Numbered from the stretch's first letter, positions 16,954-25,072 are shown. The stretch: DNA of 43,850 bases from Streptomyces viridiviolaceus (GCF_014650995.1 NZ_BMWA01000045.1:1-43850); one strand, 5' to 3'. A program made the numbers and translations. The notes: generated by a model not told the origin, from the sequence alone.

Positions 16954-17853
16954 TTGGCAACCGCGAGAACTGCGGACACTCGCCCGCAGATCAAGGGGGC
17001 ACTGGTCAGGCGTCTGGTCGACACTCAGTTCCCACAGTGGGCGGGGCTGCCCCTGAGGCTGCTCAACCCCGCCGGCTCCGACCATGTGATCTACCGGCTG
17101 GGCGAGGAGCTGTCCGTCCGGCTGCCCCGCCATGCCGGAGCCATCGGGCAGGCCCGGAAGGAGTTCCAGTGGCTGCCCAGGCTCGCCCCGCACCTCCCCC
17201 TGGCCATCCCGGTACCGGTGGGGGTGGGCGCCCCCGCCTTCGGTTATCCGTGGCCGTGGGCGGTGTCCCGCTGGCTGGACGGGGAGGTGGCGACCGTCGA
17301 GGCACTGGCCGACTCCTCCAGGGCCGCCGTTGAACTGGCTCGGTTCCTGGCCGCCCTACAGCGGTTCGCACCCGAGGACATCCCCGGCGAGACCATCCGG
17401 GACGACCTCACCGGCAAGCCGTTGTCCGACCGGGAACACGCGACGCGGGTCGCCATCGCCAAGGTCGACAGCGTGTTCGACACAGCAGCGATGACCGAAC
17501 TGTGGGACGCGGCGCTGAGCGCCCCCGGATGGGACCGCTCGCCGGTGTGGTTCCACGGCGACTTCCACACCGGCAATCTGCTGACCGTCGACGGCCACCT
17601 CAGCGCCGCCATCGACTTCGGTGGGCTCGGCACCGGTGACCCGGCCTGTGACCTGATGATCGCGTTCACCCTGATGTCGGCCGACAGCCGAGCCGTCTTC
17701 CGCGACGCCCTCGGCGTGGACGACGCCACCTGGATGCGGGGGCGTGGCTGGGCCCTGGCCACCGGCCTGAACGCCTACACCTCCTACGCCGCCGTCAGCC
17801 CCCGGGTCGCCGCGCAGACCACCCGACAGATCACCCAAGCCCTCATCGGCTGA
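16954..17853 (+). CDS. Aminoglycoside phosphotransferase (APH) family protein
   Basis: A 299-residue kinase-like protein. It opens with a typical APH N-lobe (ALVRRLVDTQFPQWAGLPL, GSDHVIYRLGEELSVRLPR). The catalytic loop is WFHGDFHTGNLL, with the Brenner HxDxxxxN pattern (His201, Asp203), and the metal-binding segment is AIDFGGLGTGDPACDL. Substrate is unknown: many chromosomal APH-family proteins in Streptomyces are not resistance enzymes, and resistance should not be assumed. The TTG at 16954 is preferred because GGGAG lies 6 nt upstream and it gives the usual length; a GTG at 16855 is possible but its extra 33 residues have no family similarity. The gene is isolated between IS relics. Confidence 0.8.
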   Translation: MATARTADTRPQIKGALVRRLVDTQFPQWAGLPLRLLNPAGSDHVIYRLGEELSVRLPRHAGAIGQARKEFQWLPRLAPHLPLAIPVPVGVGAPAFGYPWPWAVSRWLDGEVATVEALADSSRAAVELARFLAALQRFAPEDIPGETIRDDLTGKPLSDREHATRVAIAKVDSVFDTAAMTELWDAALSAPGWDRSPVWFHGDFHTGNLLTVDGHLSAAIDFGGLGTGDPACDLMIAFTLMSADSRAVFRDALGVDDATWMRGRGWALATGLNAYTSYAAVSPRVAAQTTRQITQALIG

Positions 17854-17871
17854 CAACGGCAGCACTGACCG

Positions 17872-17998
17872 TAGCTGCCGGTGACTGATCAGCCGGCCGG
17901 CGAGCTTGAGGAAAGCTTCGCGGATCTCGGCTCGCCGCTCCCAGCGGCTCCGCAGGCAGCGGAAGCCGTGCAGCCACGCGAGTCGGCTCCGCTCTGCT
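17872..17998 (-). pseudogene. IS5-type transposase C-terminal relic
   Basis: The minus strand reads RLAWLHGFRCLRSRWERRAE and EIREAFLKLAGRLISHRQL, the typical end of an IS5-family transposase (after the WVVER motif). The upstream catalytic part is missing. The relic directly follows the phosphotransferase stop on the opposite strand. Confidence 0.75.
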
Positions 17999-18330
17999 CC
18001 AGTTCGCCGGTCGGCCGAGCCCGCCAGGATGCGCCCATGCCGCACGATGTTGCGACCGCCGTCGGAGGTGTCGTCGTCGGCCAGGTGACCGTCCGGAACG
18101 GCCCAGTGCTTCACCTGGTGGCGTCAGCGGTGACCGGAGGCCGGCCCGGGTCACCACAGGTGGCGAAGTCGGCCCGCGCTCGAAGCGTTCCACTCACCGC
18201 ACTCCATGCCGTTTCTCCTGTCGTGTGTCGCCCATTGGGTGGTGTCCCCCATGCTGGTCCCAGCCGGCCACGAGGCAGCATCGCCACGCCCCGGGCAGGG
18301 CCGGCCGACCCCTCCCGCCGTGGGAACACG
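17999..18330. other. Gap without a recognised gene
   Basis: About 330 bp between the IS5 relic and the promoter region of the dehydrogenase gene. No open frame here has a ribosome site or a recognisable domain. Confidence 0.5.
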
Positions 18331-18351
18331 CCCCGATAGGCCGGGGCTATC
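18331..18351. promoter_or_regulatory. Inverted repeat upstream of aldehyde dehydrogenase gene
   Basis: CCGATAG-GCCGGGG-CTATCGG: perfect 7-bp arms with a 7-bp spacer. It contains a T-N11-A core (TAGGCCGGGGCTA), the format of LysR-type binding sites, 99 bp before the gene's ATG. The arms differ from those of the palindrome in the LysR/phnA gap, so shared control is only a possibility. Confidence 0.45.
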
Positions 18352-18449
18352 GGCCGCATTCGGCAATCGCGCGTTGTGACGGCCCTCTTCGTCGGAGAGC
18401 CTGGCCGGGTCCGGCAGCAGTGCCGACGTCGTCCAGCGAAGGGGAGGGC

Positions 18450-19907
18450 ATGGCTCAGTCACAGCACCTTCGGCTCAACTTCATCGACGGACAGTGGGTC
18501 CCGGCCGAGTCGGGACAGACCAGGGAGAACATCAATCCGGCCGACTTCACCGACTCCGTCGGCGAGTTCGCCGAATCGGGCGGCGTCGACGTGGACCGGG
18601 CGGTCGACGCGGCGCTGGCCGCGTTGCCCGGCTGGCGCGGGCTCGGTCCGATCGAGCGGGCGGCGTACCTCTCGCGGGCGGGAGCGCTGCTCGCCGAACG
18701 CGCCGAGGAGTTCGCCGCCGTCATCACACGGGAGCAGGGCAAGCTGCTCACCGAGGCGCGCGGCGAGGTGGCCAGGGCGCGGGCCGTTCTCGACTTCACG
18801 GCCGGCCAGGCGCGGCTGCTCGGCGGGGTGACAGCGCCCGCGGAGGACGAGCGGACCTTCGCGTACACCTTCCGCCGCCCGATCGGTGTGGTGGGTCTCG
18901 TCTCTCCGTGGAACTTCCCTCTCGCCATTCCGATGTGGAAGGTGGCACCGGCGCTGCTGTCGGGGTGCACGGCGGTGCTGAAGCCGTCGCCGCTCACCCC
19001 GCTCACGGCCGCGCTGCTGGTGGAGGTGTTCCAGCGGGCCGGGGTGCCCGACGGGGTGCTCAACCTGGTGCAGGGCGATGTCGCGGCCGGTGAGGCGCTC
19101 GTCGCCAACCCGGGCGTCGCGGGCATCAGTTTCACCGGTTCCCTCGCGGTGGGCACCGCGATCCACACCGGCGGCGCGCACCGGCTCCTGCGGACGCAGC
19201 TGGAGCTGGGCGGCAAGAACGCGGTCGTGGTGTGCGACGACGCCGACCTGGACCGTGCCGTGGACGCGGTGGTGCACGGCGCGTTCGGGCAGGCCGGGCA
19301 GCGGTGCAGTGCGACGAGCCGCGCGGTGGTGGACGTACGGGTGCGGGAGGAGTTCCTGGAGCGGCTGGTGCCGCGGGTGGCCGCCCTGCGGGTGGGGCCG
19401 GGTGACGACCCCGCCTCGCAGGTGTGCCCGGTGGTCAACACGGTGCGCAGGGACGCCGCGCTCGAGGCGGTCGCCGGGGCCCAGCGCGACGGCGGCAAGG
19501 TGCTGTGCGGCGGCGGCCCGGAGGAGCGGGAGGGGCTGCCGCGGGGGTGTTACGTGCAGCCGACGGTGATCCGGGACGTGCCGTGGGACAGCGAGCTCGC
19601 CCAGGAGGAGGTGTTCGGGCCGGTGCTGGCCGTCGTCGACGCGGACGGGTTCGACGACGCGATGCGCATCGCGAACTCGGTGAGATACGGGATGAGCGGG
19701 ACGGTGTTCACGGCTTCCCAGTCGCGGGCGTTCGAAGCGGTGGAGCGGTTCGAGGCGGGGATGCTGCACGTGAACCGTCCCGGCGTCGGCGCGTACGCGC
19801 ATCTGCCGCACACCGGGGCGAAGGCGTCCCAGTACGGGCCGCCGGAGTGCTCGCCGGAGGTGTGGGAGTTCTACACCGCATGGCATTCGGCCTGTATCGG
19901 TTACTGA
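18450..19907 (+). CDS. Aldehyde dehydrogenase, probable phosphonoacetaldehyde dehydrogenase (PhnY-like)
   Basis: A 485-residue NAD(P)-dependent aldehyde dehydrogenase. Catalytic landmarks are Asn155 (SPWNFPLAI), Glu252 (LELGGKN) and the nucleophile Cys286 (GQAGQRCSA), and LVQGDVAAGE and ISFTGS are cofactor-site motifs. Length is normal. The C-terminal segment (GAKASQYGPPECSPEVWEF) departs from the usual GGxKxSGxG ending, pointing to a distinct subfamily. The assignment to phosphonoacetaldehyde rests on context: the genes across the shared terminator encode an aminophosphonate-type FAD oxidase, an organophosphate transporter and phosphonoacetate hydrolase. The ATG at 18450 has GGGGAGGG 1-2 nt upstream in a strong purine run. 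It is convergent with the rest of the cluster, so it has its own promoter. Confidence 0.85.
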   Translation: MAQSQHLRLNFIDGQWVPAESGQTRENINPADFTDSVGEFAESGGVDVDRAVDAALAALPGWRGLGPIERAAYLSRAGALLAERAEEFAAVITREQGKLLTEARGEVARARAVLDFTAGQARLLGGVTAPAEDERTFAYTFRRPIGVVGLVSPWNFPLAIPMWKVAPALLSGCTAVLKPSPLTPLTAALLVEVFQRAGVPDGVLNLVQGDVAAGEALVANPGVAGISFTGSLAVGTAIHTGGAHRLLRTQLELGGKNAVVVCDDADLDRAVDAVVHGAFGQAGQRCSATSRAVVDVRVREEFLERLVPRVAALRVGPGDDPASQVCPVVNTVRRDAALEAVAGAQRDGGKVLCGGGPEEREGLPRGCYVQPTVIRDVPWDSELAQEEVFGPVLAVVDADGFDDAMRIANSVRYGMSGTVFTASQSRAFEAVERFEAGMLHVNRPGVGAYAHLPHTGAKASQYGPPECSPEVWEFYTAWHSACIGY

Positions 19908-19919
19908 CGGCGCACGGCG

Positions 19920-19954
19920 AAGGGCCCCGGCAGGACCTTCCTGCCGGGGCCCTT
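19920..19954. terminator. Bidirectional terminator
   Basis: Perfect 15-bp arms (AAGGGCCCCGGCAGG / CCTGCCGGGGCCCTT) around a 5-nt loop, exactly between the convergent dehydrogenase and FAD oxidoreductase stops. The outer A/T pairs give short U runs on both strands. Confidence 0.9.
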
Positions 19955-19962
19955 CCACGCGT

Positions 19963-21096
19963 TCACGCGCCGACGACCTCCTCTGCCAGTCCGAAGGAGA
20001 GCGTCATGCCGGCCCCGCCGACGCCGTTGACGACGGTGACGGACGGCTCCGGGGAGACGACGAGTTCGGTGCGTCCGTCCCGCAGGGAGGGGTAGTAGCC
20101 CGTCCAGCGTTCGGTGATGCGGGCGTCGGGGAGGGTGGCGAAGGTGGCCAGGTAGGCGAGGACGGCCTCGTTGATCTCCTCGTTCTCGAAGGGGTCGTGG
20201 GTCGTGCCGTAGGCGTGGCTGTCGCCGATCGTCAGCCGTCCGTCCGCGGTCTGGGAGAGCAGCACGTGGATGCCGTGCTCGCGGTGGAACGGCAGCTCGG
20301 CCGCCATCCGTTCGGCGAGCGGCGCGCGGGCGCCGAGGCCGTCGAAGGCCGCGTAGTGGAGCAGGGTGAGCCCTCCGCAGAGCATCGGACCGAGCTGTCG
20401 GCCGCCGGGCTGGACGCCGGTGCGCATCATCTGGAGCTTGCAGCGCACGAGGCCGCTCTCGGCGAAGACGTCGGGGTAGAGGGTCGCGAAGTCGTTCCCG
20501 CTGCACACGATGACCCGCCCGGCCCGCCACTCCCCCGCCGTCGTGGAGACGGTGGGCGGGTCGACCGAGCGCACGGTGGTGCCGAAGCGGATGTCGACCC
20601 CGTACTCGGCGACGAGGTGCTCGGCGACGGCGGGGATCGCCCGCCGGGGGTCGACGTTGACCTCGGTCGGGCTCCACATCGCGGCCAGCAGGCCGTCCGG
20701 CCGGGCGACGGCGCTGCGCCGTGTTGCCTCCTGGGCCGTGAGCAGGGTGACGCCGCGTTCGCGGGCCGCCGGCGTCGTGGCGAGGAACTCCTCGAGGACG
20801 GCGACCTCGTCGGGGTGGTGGGCGAGGTGGAGAGAGCCGGTCTGTTCGGCCCACAGACCGGTCTTGGCGGCGATCTCCAGCCAGATCTCCCGGCTGCGCA
20901 GCGCGCGTTCGTAGACGGCGCCCCGTTCCTGGCCGATGGCCCAGATCATCCCGAAGTTGCGGATGGACGCGCCGACGGCGAAGTCGTCGCGCTCGAAGAC
21001 GACCACGCGCTCGCCGCGGCGGGCGGCGGCAAGGGCGTGCGCGAGTCCGACGATGCCTGCGCCGACGACGACGGTGTCGGCCTGGTTGACGGTCAT
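19963..21096 (-). CDS. FAD-dependent amine oxidoreductase, TIGR03364-like (aminophosphonate oxidase candidate)
   Basis: A 377-residue flavoenzyme of the DAO/glycine-oxidase fold. FAD binding is shown by VVVGAGIVGLAHALAAARRG, the acidic strand end VVFERD, and the C-terminal GVGGAGMTLSFGLAEEV. The segment ASIRNFGMIWAIGQ fits the clade described as TIGR03364, whose members occur next to phosphonate genes and were proposed to deaminate aminophosphonates; later work on such enzymes reported oxidation of N-methylated 2-aminoethylphosphonate (from memory). Here it would convert an aminophosphonate to phosphonoacetaldehyde for the dehydrogenase. The ATG at 21096 has GAGAGAGGAA upstream. It is the last gene of a three-gene run, 68 bp after the transporter. 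Confidence 0.85.
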   Translation of the reverse strand: MTVNQADTVVVGAGIVGLAHALAAARRGERVVVFERDDFAVGASIRNFGMIWAIGQERGAVYERALRSREIWLEIAAKTGLWAEQTGSLHLAHHPDEVAVLEEFLATTPAARERGVTLLTAQEATRRSAVARPDGLLAAMWSPTEVNVDPRRAIPAVAEHLVAEYGVDIRFGTTVRSVDPPTVSTTAGEWRAGRVIVCSGNDFATLYPDVFAESGLVRCKLQMMRTGVQPGGRQLGPMLCGGLTLLHYAAFDGLGARAPLAERMAAELPFHREHGIHVLLSQTADGRLTIGDSHAYGTTHDPFENEEINEAVLAYLATFATLPDARITERWTGYYPSLRDGRTELVVSPEPSVTVVNGVGGAGMTLSFGLAEEVVGA

Positions 21097-21164
21097 GAGG
21101 TCTCGGTTCCTCTCTCGGTACGTCTGGTACGGCGCGGGGTGACGCGGGTTCGTGCGAAGGGAGT

Positions 21165-22478
21165 TCACACGCCTGCCGTGCGCGGCAGCCGGTTCCAGTG
21201 CGGCAGCATCAGCAGCCCGGCCAGCAGCGCGGCGCCGGCGAAGCCGGTGAACAGCGCGCCCCCGGACAGGAAGCCGGGCAGCAGCCCGCCGAGGATGGCG
21301 CCGACGGAGCCGCAGCCGTTGACCAGCCCGGCAGCGGTGCCCGCGCCCTTGTCGGTGCCGAAGTCCACGGCGGCGACGCAGGAGATCATCGAGTCGGCGG
21401 CGTAGACGGTCAGCCCGATCACGGCGAGGACACCGATCATGACCGGGATGCTGCCGGTCGCGGTGAGCGGCATGAACAGCGCGAGGGTCACGGTCAGCAG
21501 GGCGAGCGCCAGGACGCAGGGTGGTACGCGGCGCGAGGCGAACAGCCGGTCGGAGACCCAGCCGACGGCGATCGGGGCGAGCACACCGGCCACCCCGAAG
21601 GCGATCGGGATGAGGACGGCGCCGACCTTGTCGATGTCGGGCAGCCGCCGGCTGACGAGTACGGGTCCCCACAGCAGGATCGCGTAACGGGCGGGCTTGA
21701 GCAGGAAGTAGGCGGCGCCGAGGGTGAGCACCATGCGGTCGCGCAGCGTCTCGCGGTAGAGCGCGAGCCCGCCGCGCCGCCCCGGCTCCGGGCCCGGCTC
21801 CTCGCCGGGTACGTGCTCCTCGGCGACGCCCGCGTCCCGCGGCGAGTTCTTCTGGAGCGCCGCGAACACCACCAGTACGACGCCGAGGGTCGCGGCGCCC
21901 GCGAGGAACGCGACGTGCCAGTTGTCGAAGAGGGAGTACGCGACCCAGCCCAGGAACGGGGGTGCGGCGAGGGCCCCGAACGCGTAGTTGGTACTCCACA
22001 GCCCGAGGACCCGGCCACGCTGCCGTACCGGGAAGAAGCTGCCCATGTTCTTGCACAGCGGTGCCCAGCCGGCCGACTGGGCGAGGCCCTGGACGACCAT
22101 CGCGCCCCCGAAGACGAGCAGCGCGCTGCTGAGGCCCATCACGAGGGCCGCGGCGATGGCGCCGATCATGCCTCCGATGACCACGACCCGGGGGCCGAAG
22201 CGGTCGGCCCACATGCCCCACAGGAACTGCCCGGCCGCGTAGGCGGCGAGGTAGACGGCGTCGATGACGCCGAGGGCGCGTTCGGTGAGGACCGTGTCGA
22301 CGGCCGGGTCGTCGAGGATGCCGAGCTTGGCTACGGAGAAGGCCTGGCGTACGAAGTAGAACCCGGCGTAGGCGAGCCAGGTGACGGCGAAGATCCGGCG
22401 GCGCCAGCGGAGGACGTCCGCCTCCGTCGTGCCGGTCAGGGGTCTGCGGTGCGGATGCGGTGGTGCGAGGTCGGCCAT
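21165..22478 (-). CDS. Organophosphate:phosphate antiporter-type MFS transporter (GlpT/PgtP-like)
   Basis: A 437-residue membrane protein with about 12 hydrophobic helices. The OPA-family signatures are clear: TWLAYAGFYFVRQAFSVAK in helix 1, GQFLWGMWADRFGPR in the helix 2-3 loop, and KNMGSFFPVRQRGRVLGLWS plus NYAFGALAAPP in helices 4-5. These resemble glycerol-3-phosphate and phosphoglycerate transporters, which take in anionic phosphoryl compounds. The location between PhnA and the FAD oxidase suggests a phosphonate such as 2-aminoethylphosphonate or an N-alkyl form as cargo (inference). The central loop (about 205-230) is Gly/Pro/Glu-rich. The start at 22478 has AGGACA 6 nt upstream. Confidence 0.85.
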   Translation of the reverse strand: MADLAPPHPHRRPLTGTTEADVLRWRRRIFAVTWLAYAGFYFVRQAFSVAKLGILDDPAVDTVLTERALGVIDAVYLAAYAAGQFLWGMWADRFGPRVVVIGGMIGAIAAALVMGLSSALLVFGGAMVVQGLAQSAGWAPLCKNMGSFFPVRQRGRVLGLWSTNYAFGALAAPPFLGWVAYSLFDNWHVAFLAGAATLGVVLVVFAALQKNSPRDAGVAEEHVPGEEPGPEPGRRGGLALYRETLRDRMVLTLGAAYFLLKPARYAILLWGPVLVSRRLPDIDKVGAVLIPIAFGVAGVLAPIAVGWVSDRLFASRRVPPCVLALALLTVTLALFMPLTATGSIPVMIGVLAVIGLTVYAADSMISCVAAVDFGTDKGAGTAAGLVNGCGSVGAILGGLLPGFLSGGALFTGFAGAALLAGLLMLPHWNRLPRTAGV

Positions 22479-22543
22479 AGCTGTGTCCTGTCCCTCGTGG
22501 TGAGGCGGATTGGCTGGCGTGGGGGGCGGCAGCAGGCATGGCG

Positions 22544-22578
22544 CGGCCCCGGCGCGCCTCGGCGGCGCGCCGGGGCCG
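22544..22578 (-). terminator. Strong intercistronic hairpin between phnA and transporter
   Basis: Perfect 15-bp arms (CGGCCCCGGCGCGCC / GGCGCGCCGGGGCCG) with a 5-nt loop, 25 bp after the phnA stop. It has no U tract on the reading strand. It could partly terminate transcription or protect the phnA mRNA 3' end, giving more hydrolase than transporter and oxidase. Confidence 0.75.
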
Positions 22579-22602
22579 GGTCGTGTGCGGGTCGGAATCG
22601 GT

Positions 22603-23847
22603 TCAGGCGGTGAGCGGCTCCCCCGCCGCGATGGCGGTGCCGACCCAGTACGCGTCGAAGTTGCGCAGCCGGTGCCCGTCGGGCAGTCCGGCAACGGGGG
22701 CGTTCACCAGGAACGGCACCTTCTGTTCGGTCAGTCCGCCGTGCGAGCGCAGCGGCTCGGTGAAGCCGGAGATGTCGTGGCGTGCCGGCGTGGTCCCGAG
22801 CACGGTGTTGCGTTCCGCGATGACGACGAGGTCGCCGATGCGGTCGGCGGGCAGTTCGAAGCGTGCGCACGCCTCTTCGCGGGTGAGGACCACCTCCACG
22901 CCCTCCAGGGCGGCGAGGTGGGCGGAGAGGGAGCCGGTGTCGGCGCCGTCGGGCAGGTGGACCGTGGCGTACGAGCCGAGCGCGCCGTGGTGGACGGTGT
23001 ACGGGTCGGTGATGGGCAGGACGACGCGGGCGGTTCCCGGCGTCAGACGTGCGTCGAGGACGTCCTGAAGGTGGACGACTTGGGCGGTTCCCTCGCCGTC
23101 GGCCTTGGCGTTCATGCCGTGGTCGGCGGTGACGACGAGGACCGCGCCGAGGGCGTCGATGCGCTCGAAGTACTGGTCGAGCATGGCGTAGAAGTCGTTG
23201 GCGACGGGCGATCCGGGTGCGTGCTTGTGCTGGATGTAGTCGGTGAGCGAGAGGTACACGAGGTCGGGGCGTTCCTTGTCGAGGATGTCGACCCCGGCGG
23301 CCATGACCAGTTCGCTGAGCTCGGCGCTGTAGACGGACGGCAGGTCCATGCCGGTCCGGGCGAGGATCTTGCCGATGCCGTTGTCCTCCTCGGTGGCCTG
23401 GTCGGCCTTCTCGGCGGAGAAGCAGATCCCGTCGACGAGGCCGCTGCCGAGGAGGCGGCGCAGTTTGTCCTTGGCGGTGACGACGGCGACCTTGGCGCCC
23501 TGCTGCGAGAAGGCGGCGAACAGCGTGGGGGCGCGCAGCAGTTCGGGGTCGTTCATCATGACCTCGGTGCCGCTGACGGTGTCGTAGAAGTAGTTGCCGC
23601 AGATGCCGTGGACGGACGGCGGGACGCCGGTGGCGATGGACAGGTTGTTGGGGTTGGTGAAGGACGGCATCGTGCAGTCCGCGCGCAAGTCGCTGCCGGT
23701 GCGCAGCATGCGCTCCAGGAAGGGCATGCGGCCGTCCGCGACGGCCCGCTCGTGGTAGGCGTCCTCGCTGCCGTCGATGCAGACCACGACGACGGGCCGG
23801 CGGGGCCGGTGGTAGCGGCGCCCGTTCACTGTCAGCGGTTCGGTCAT
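22603..23847 (-). CDS. phnA: Phosphonoacetate hydrolase
   Basis: A 414-residue zinc enzyme of the alkaline-phosphatase superfamily that cleaves the C-P bond of phosphonoacetate to acetate and phosphate. Metal ligands and nucleophile are all visible: Asp25 (VVCIDGSE), Thr64 in MPSFTNPNNLS, Asp203/His207 (LTDYIQHKH), Asp242/His243 (VTADHGMN) and His369 (LRSHGG). These correspond to the residues known from Sinorhizobium PhnA. The SVHGICGNYFYD block is also diagnostic. The ATG at 23847 has AGGGGTGG about 9 nt upstream; a GTG at 23859 lies too close to that site. It is first in a minus-strand run and divergent from the LysR gene. Active phosphonoacetate hydrolysis implies use of phosphonate as a phosphorus or carbon source. 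Confidence 0.95.
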   Translation of the reverse strand: MTEPLTVNGRRYHRPRRPVVVVCIDGSEDAYHERAVADGRMPFLERMLRTGSDLRADCTMPSFTNPNNLSIATGVPPSVHGICGNYFYDTVSGTEVMMNDPELLRAPTLFAAFSQQGAKVAVVTAKDKLRRLLGSGLVDGICFSAEKADQATEEDNGIGKILARTGMDLPSVYSAELSELVMAAGVDILDKERPDLVYLSLTDYIQHKHAPGSPVANDFYAMLDQYFERIDALGAVLVVTADHGMNAKADGEGTAQVVHLQDVLDARLTPGTARVVLPITDPYTVHHGALGSYATVHLPDGADTGSLSAHLAALEGVEVVLTREEACARFELPADRIGDLVVIAERNTVLGTTPARHDISGFTEPLRSHGGLTEQKVPFLVNAPVAGLPDGHRLRNFDAYWVGTAIAAGEPLTA

Positions 23848-24148
23848 GTGCGGATCCACCCCTGAGGTCGAAGGAGCCGGGACGGCGGCCTCGTTCGCCG
23901 TCCCGTGCTTCCATGGGTAGCACCGGGCCGACGAGGGACAGAACCACCGGATTCGCTATGAGCGCCATAGCCGCCTCGACGCGTCCGTGGTCGACCAGGG
24001 CAGGGACCGTCGGTGGCAGCTGCCGGGGGTGGCTTTCACCAGGGCAGAACACCGGCCGGTGCAATCACCGTGTCCCGCACCCTCCCCACCAGGGCGTCCC
24101 GGGGCTAGAGTCGGCGGCTCGGTGATCGCCGGCGGCGTGGGGAGGAAC
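23848..24148. promoter_or_regulatory. Divergent promoter region of phnA and LysR gene
   Basis: This 301-bp gap contains no gene and should hold both promoters. The one clear element is the palindrome at 23955-23971. No PhoP box (repeats near GTTCACC) was recognised by eye, which would matter for phosphate control. Confidence 0.6.
23955..23971. promoter_or_regulatory. Candidate LysR operator (T-N11-A palindrome)
   Basis: GCTATG-AGCGC-CATAGC: perfect 6-bp arms. The core TATGAGCGCCATA fits T-N11-A, the classic LysR-type recognition format. It lies in the phnA/LysR gap, 108 bp from the phnA ATG and 178 bp from the LysR GTG. Confidence 0.65.
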
Positions 24149-25072
24149 GTGGAACTCAACCTCCACCGTTTGTGGATCTTCATGCAGGTCGTGGAGCACC
24201 AGGGCTTCTCGGCGGCGGCCCACCGGCTCTACATGAGTCAGCCGTCGGTCTCCAACCAGGTGCGCCGGCTGGAGCAGTCCCTGAAGGTCACCCTGATCGA
24301 CCGTTCGGGCTCCCGGGCGCGGCCGACGGCCGAGGGCGAGGTGCTGGCGGAGTACGGCAAGCGGGTGTTCCTGCTGGCGGAGGAGGCCGTGGCGGCGGTG
24401 CAGCAGGTGAGCGGGCTGGCGTCGGGGCGGCTGCTGGTCGGCGGTTCGACGACGGTCGGCACGTATCTGCTGCCGCCGCTGCTGGCGCGCTTCCAGGAGC
24501 GGTATCCGGGCATCGAGTGCGACGTCTTCGTCGGCAACAACGAGGCCGTGCTGGAGCGTCTGCTGGCCGGGGACATCGGTGTCGCCGTGGTCGCGGGTGC
24601 TCCGACGGCGTCCCAGCTGGTGCCGGAGACGGTGCTCGGTGAGCGTCTGGTGCTCATCGCGGCGCCGGGCCATCCGCTGGCGGTGCGGGACGAGGTGTGC
24701 CCGCGGGATCTCGCAGGCTGCCGCTTCCTGTTGCGCGAGCCGGGGTCCCAGACGCGTGAGCTCCAGGAACAGGTTCTCGCGGACTGGGAGCTGACCGATG
24801 TCTCGCGGGGTGATGTCTGGGGGCCCGAGGCGGTCAAGCAGTGCGTCGTGGCGGGTCTCGGGCTCGCCCTCATCTCCGAGCACGCCGTGGTGGACGACGT
24901 ACGGGCCGGGACGCTCGCGGTACTGCCGGTCAGTCCGGTGCCGCGCTCCCGGCCCGTCAACCTGGTCCGCCGCAGGGATCGCCTGCTGTCGCCGGCGGAG
25001 CGCGCGTTCATCGAACTGCTGCGCTCCGTCGGCGAGTGGCCGCGTGAGCTGCCGGCGGTGGGTGCGCCCTGA
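24149..25072 (+). CDS. LysR-family transcriptional regulator, probable regulator of the phosphonate genes
   Basis: A 307-residue LysR-type regulator. The N-terminal winged helix is typical: VELNLHRLWIFMQVVEHQGFSAAAHRLYMSQPSVSNQVRRLE (quoted in pieces; FMQVVEHQGFSAAA, then SQPSVSNQVRRLE). The effector domain (about 90-295) has GRLLVGGSTTVGTYLLPPLL, LAGDIGVAVVAG and CVVAGLGLALISEHAV. The GTG at 24149 is preceded by GGGGAGGA, which decides the start; upstream codons have no family similarity. Divergent placement next to phnA with a T-N11-A palindrome between them is the normal arrangement for local LysR control, probably by phosphonoacetate or the aminophosphonate (inference). Confidence 0.92.
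   Translation: MELNLHRLWIFMQVVEHQGFSAAAHRLYMSQPSVSNQVRRLEQSLKVTLIDRSGSRARPTAEGEVLAEYGKRVFLLAEEAVAAVQQVSGLASGRLLVGGSTTVGTYLLPPLLARFQERYPGIECDVFVGNNEAVLERLLAGDIGVAVVAGAPTASQLVPETVLGERLVLIAAPGHPLAVRDEVCPRDLAGCRFLLREPGSQTRELQEQVLADWELTDVSRGDVWGPEAVKQCVVAGLGLALISEHAVVDDVRAGTLAVLPVSPVPRSRPVNLVRRRDRLLSPAERAFIELLRSVGEWPRELPAVGAP

Noticed and set aside
16954..17853. Calling the phosphotransferase-family gene an antibiotic resistance gene
   Set aside because: Only the general APH fold and catalytic loop are visible; no feature identifies an antibiotic substrate.
18459..19958. 499-codon minus-strand frame opposite the aldehyde dehydrogenase
   Set aside because: His/Arg/Pro-rich composition typical of antisense translation; the plus-strand gene has all catalytic residues.
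22436..24064. 542-codon minus-strand frame overlapping phnA
   Set aside because: It is a shifted frame of phnA, Arg/Pro-rich and without motifs; phnA in the adjacent frame is unambiguous.
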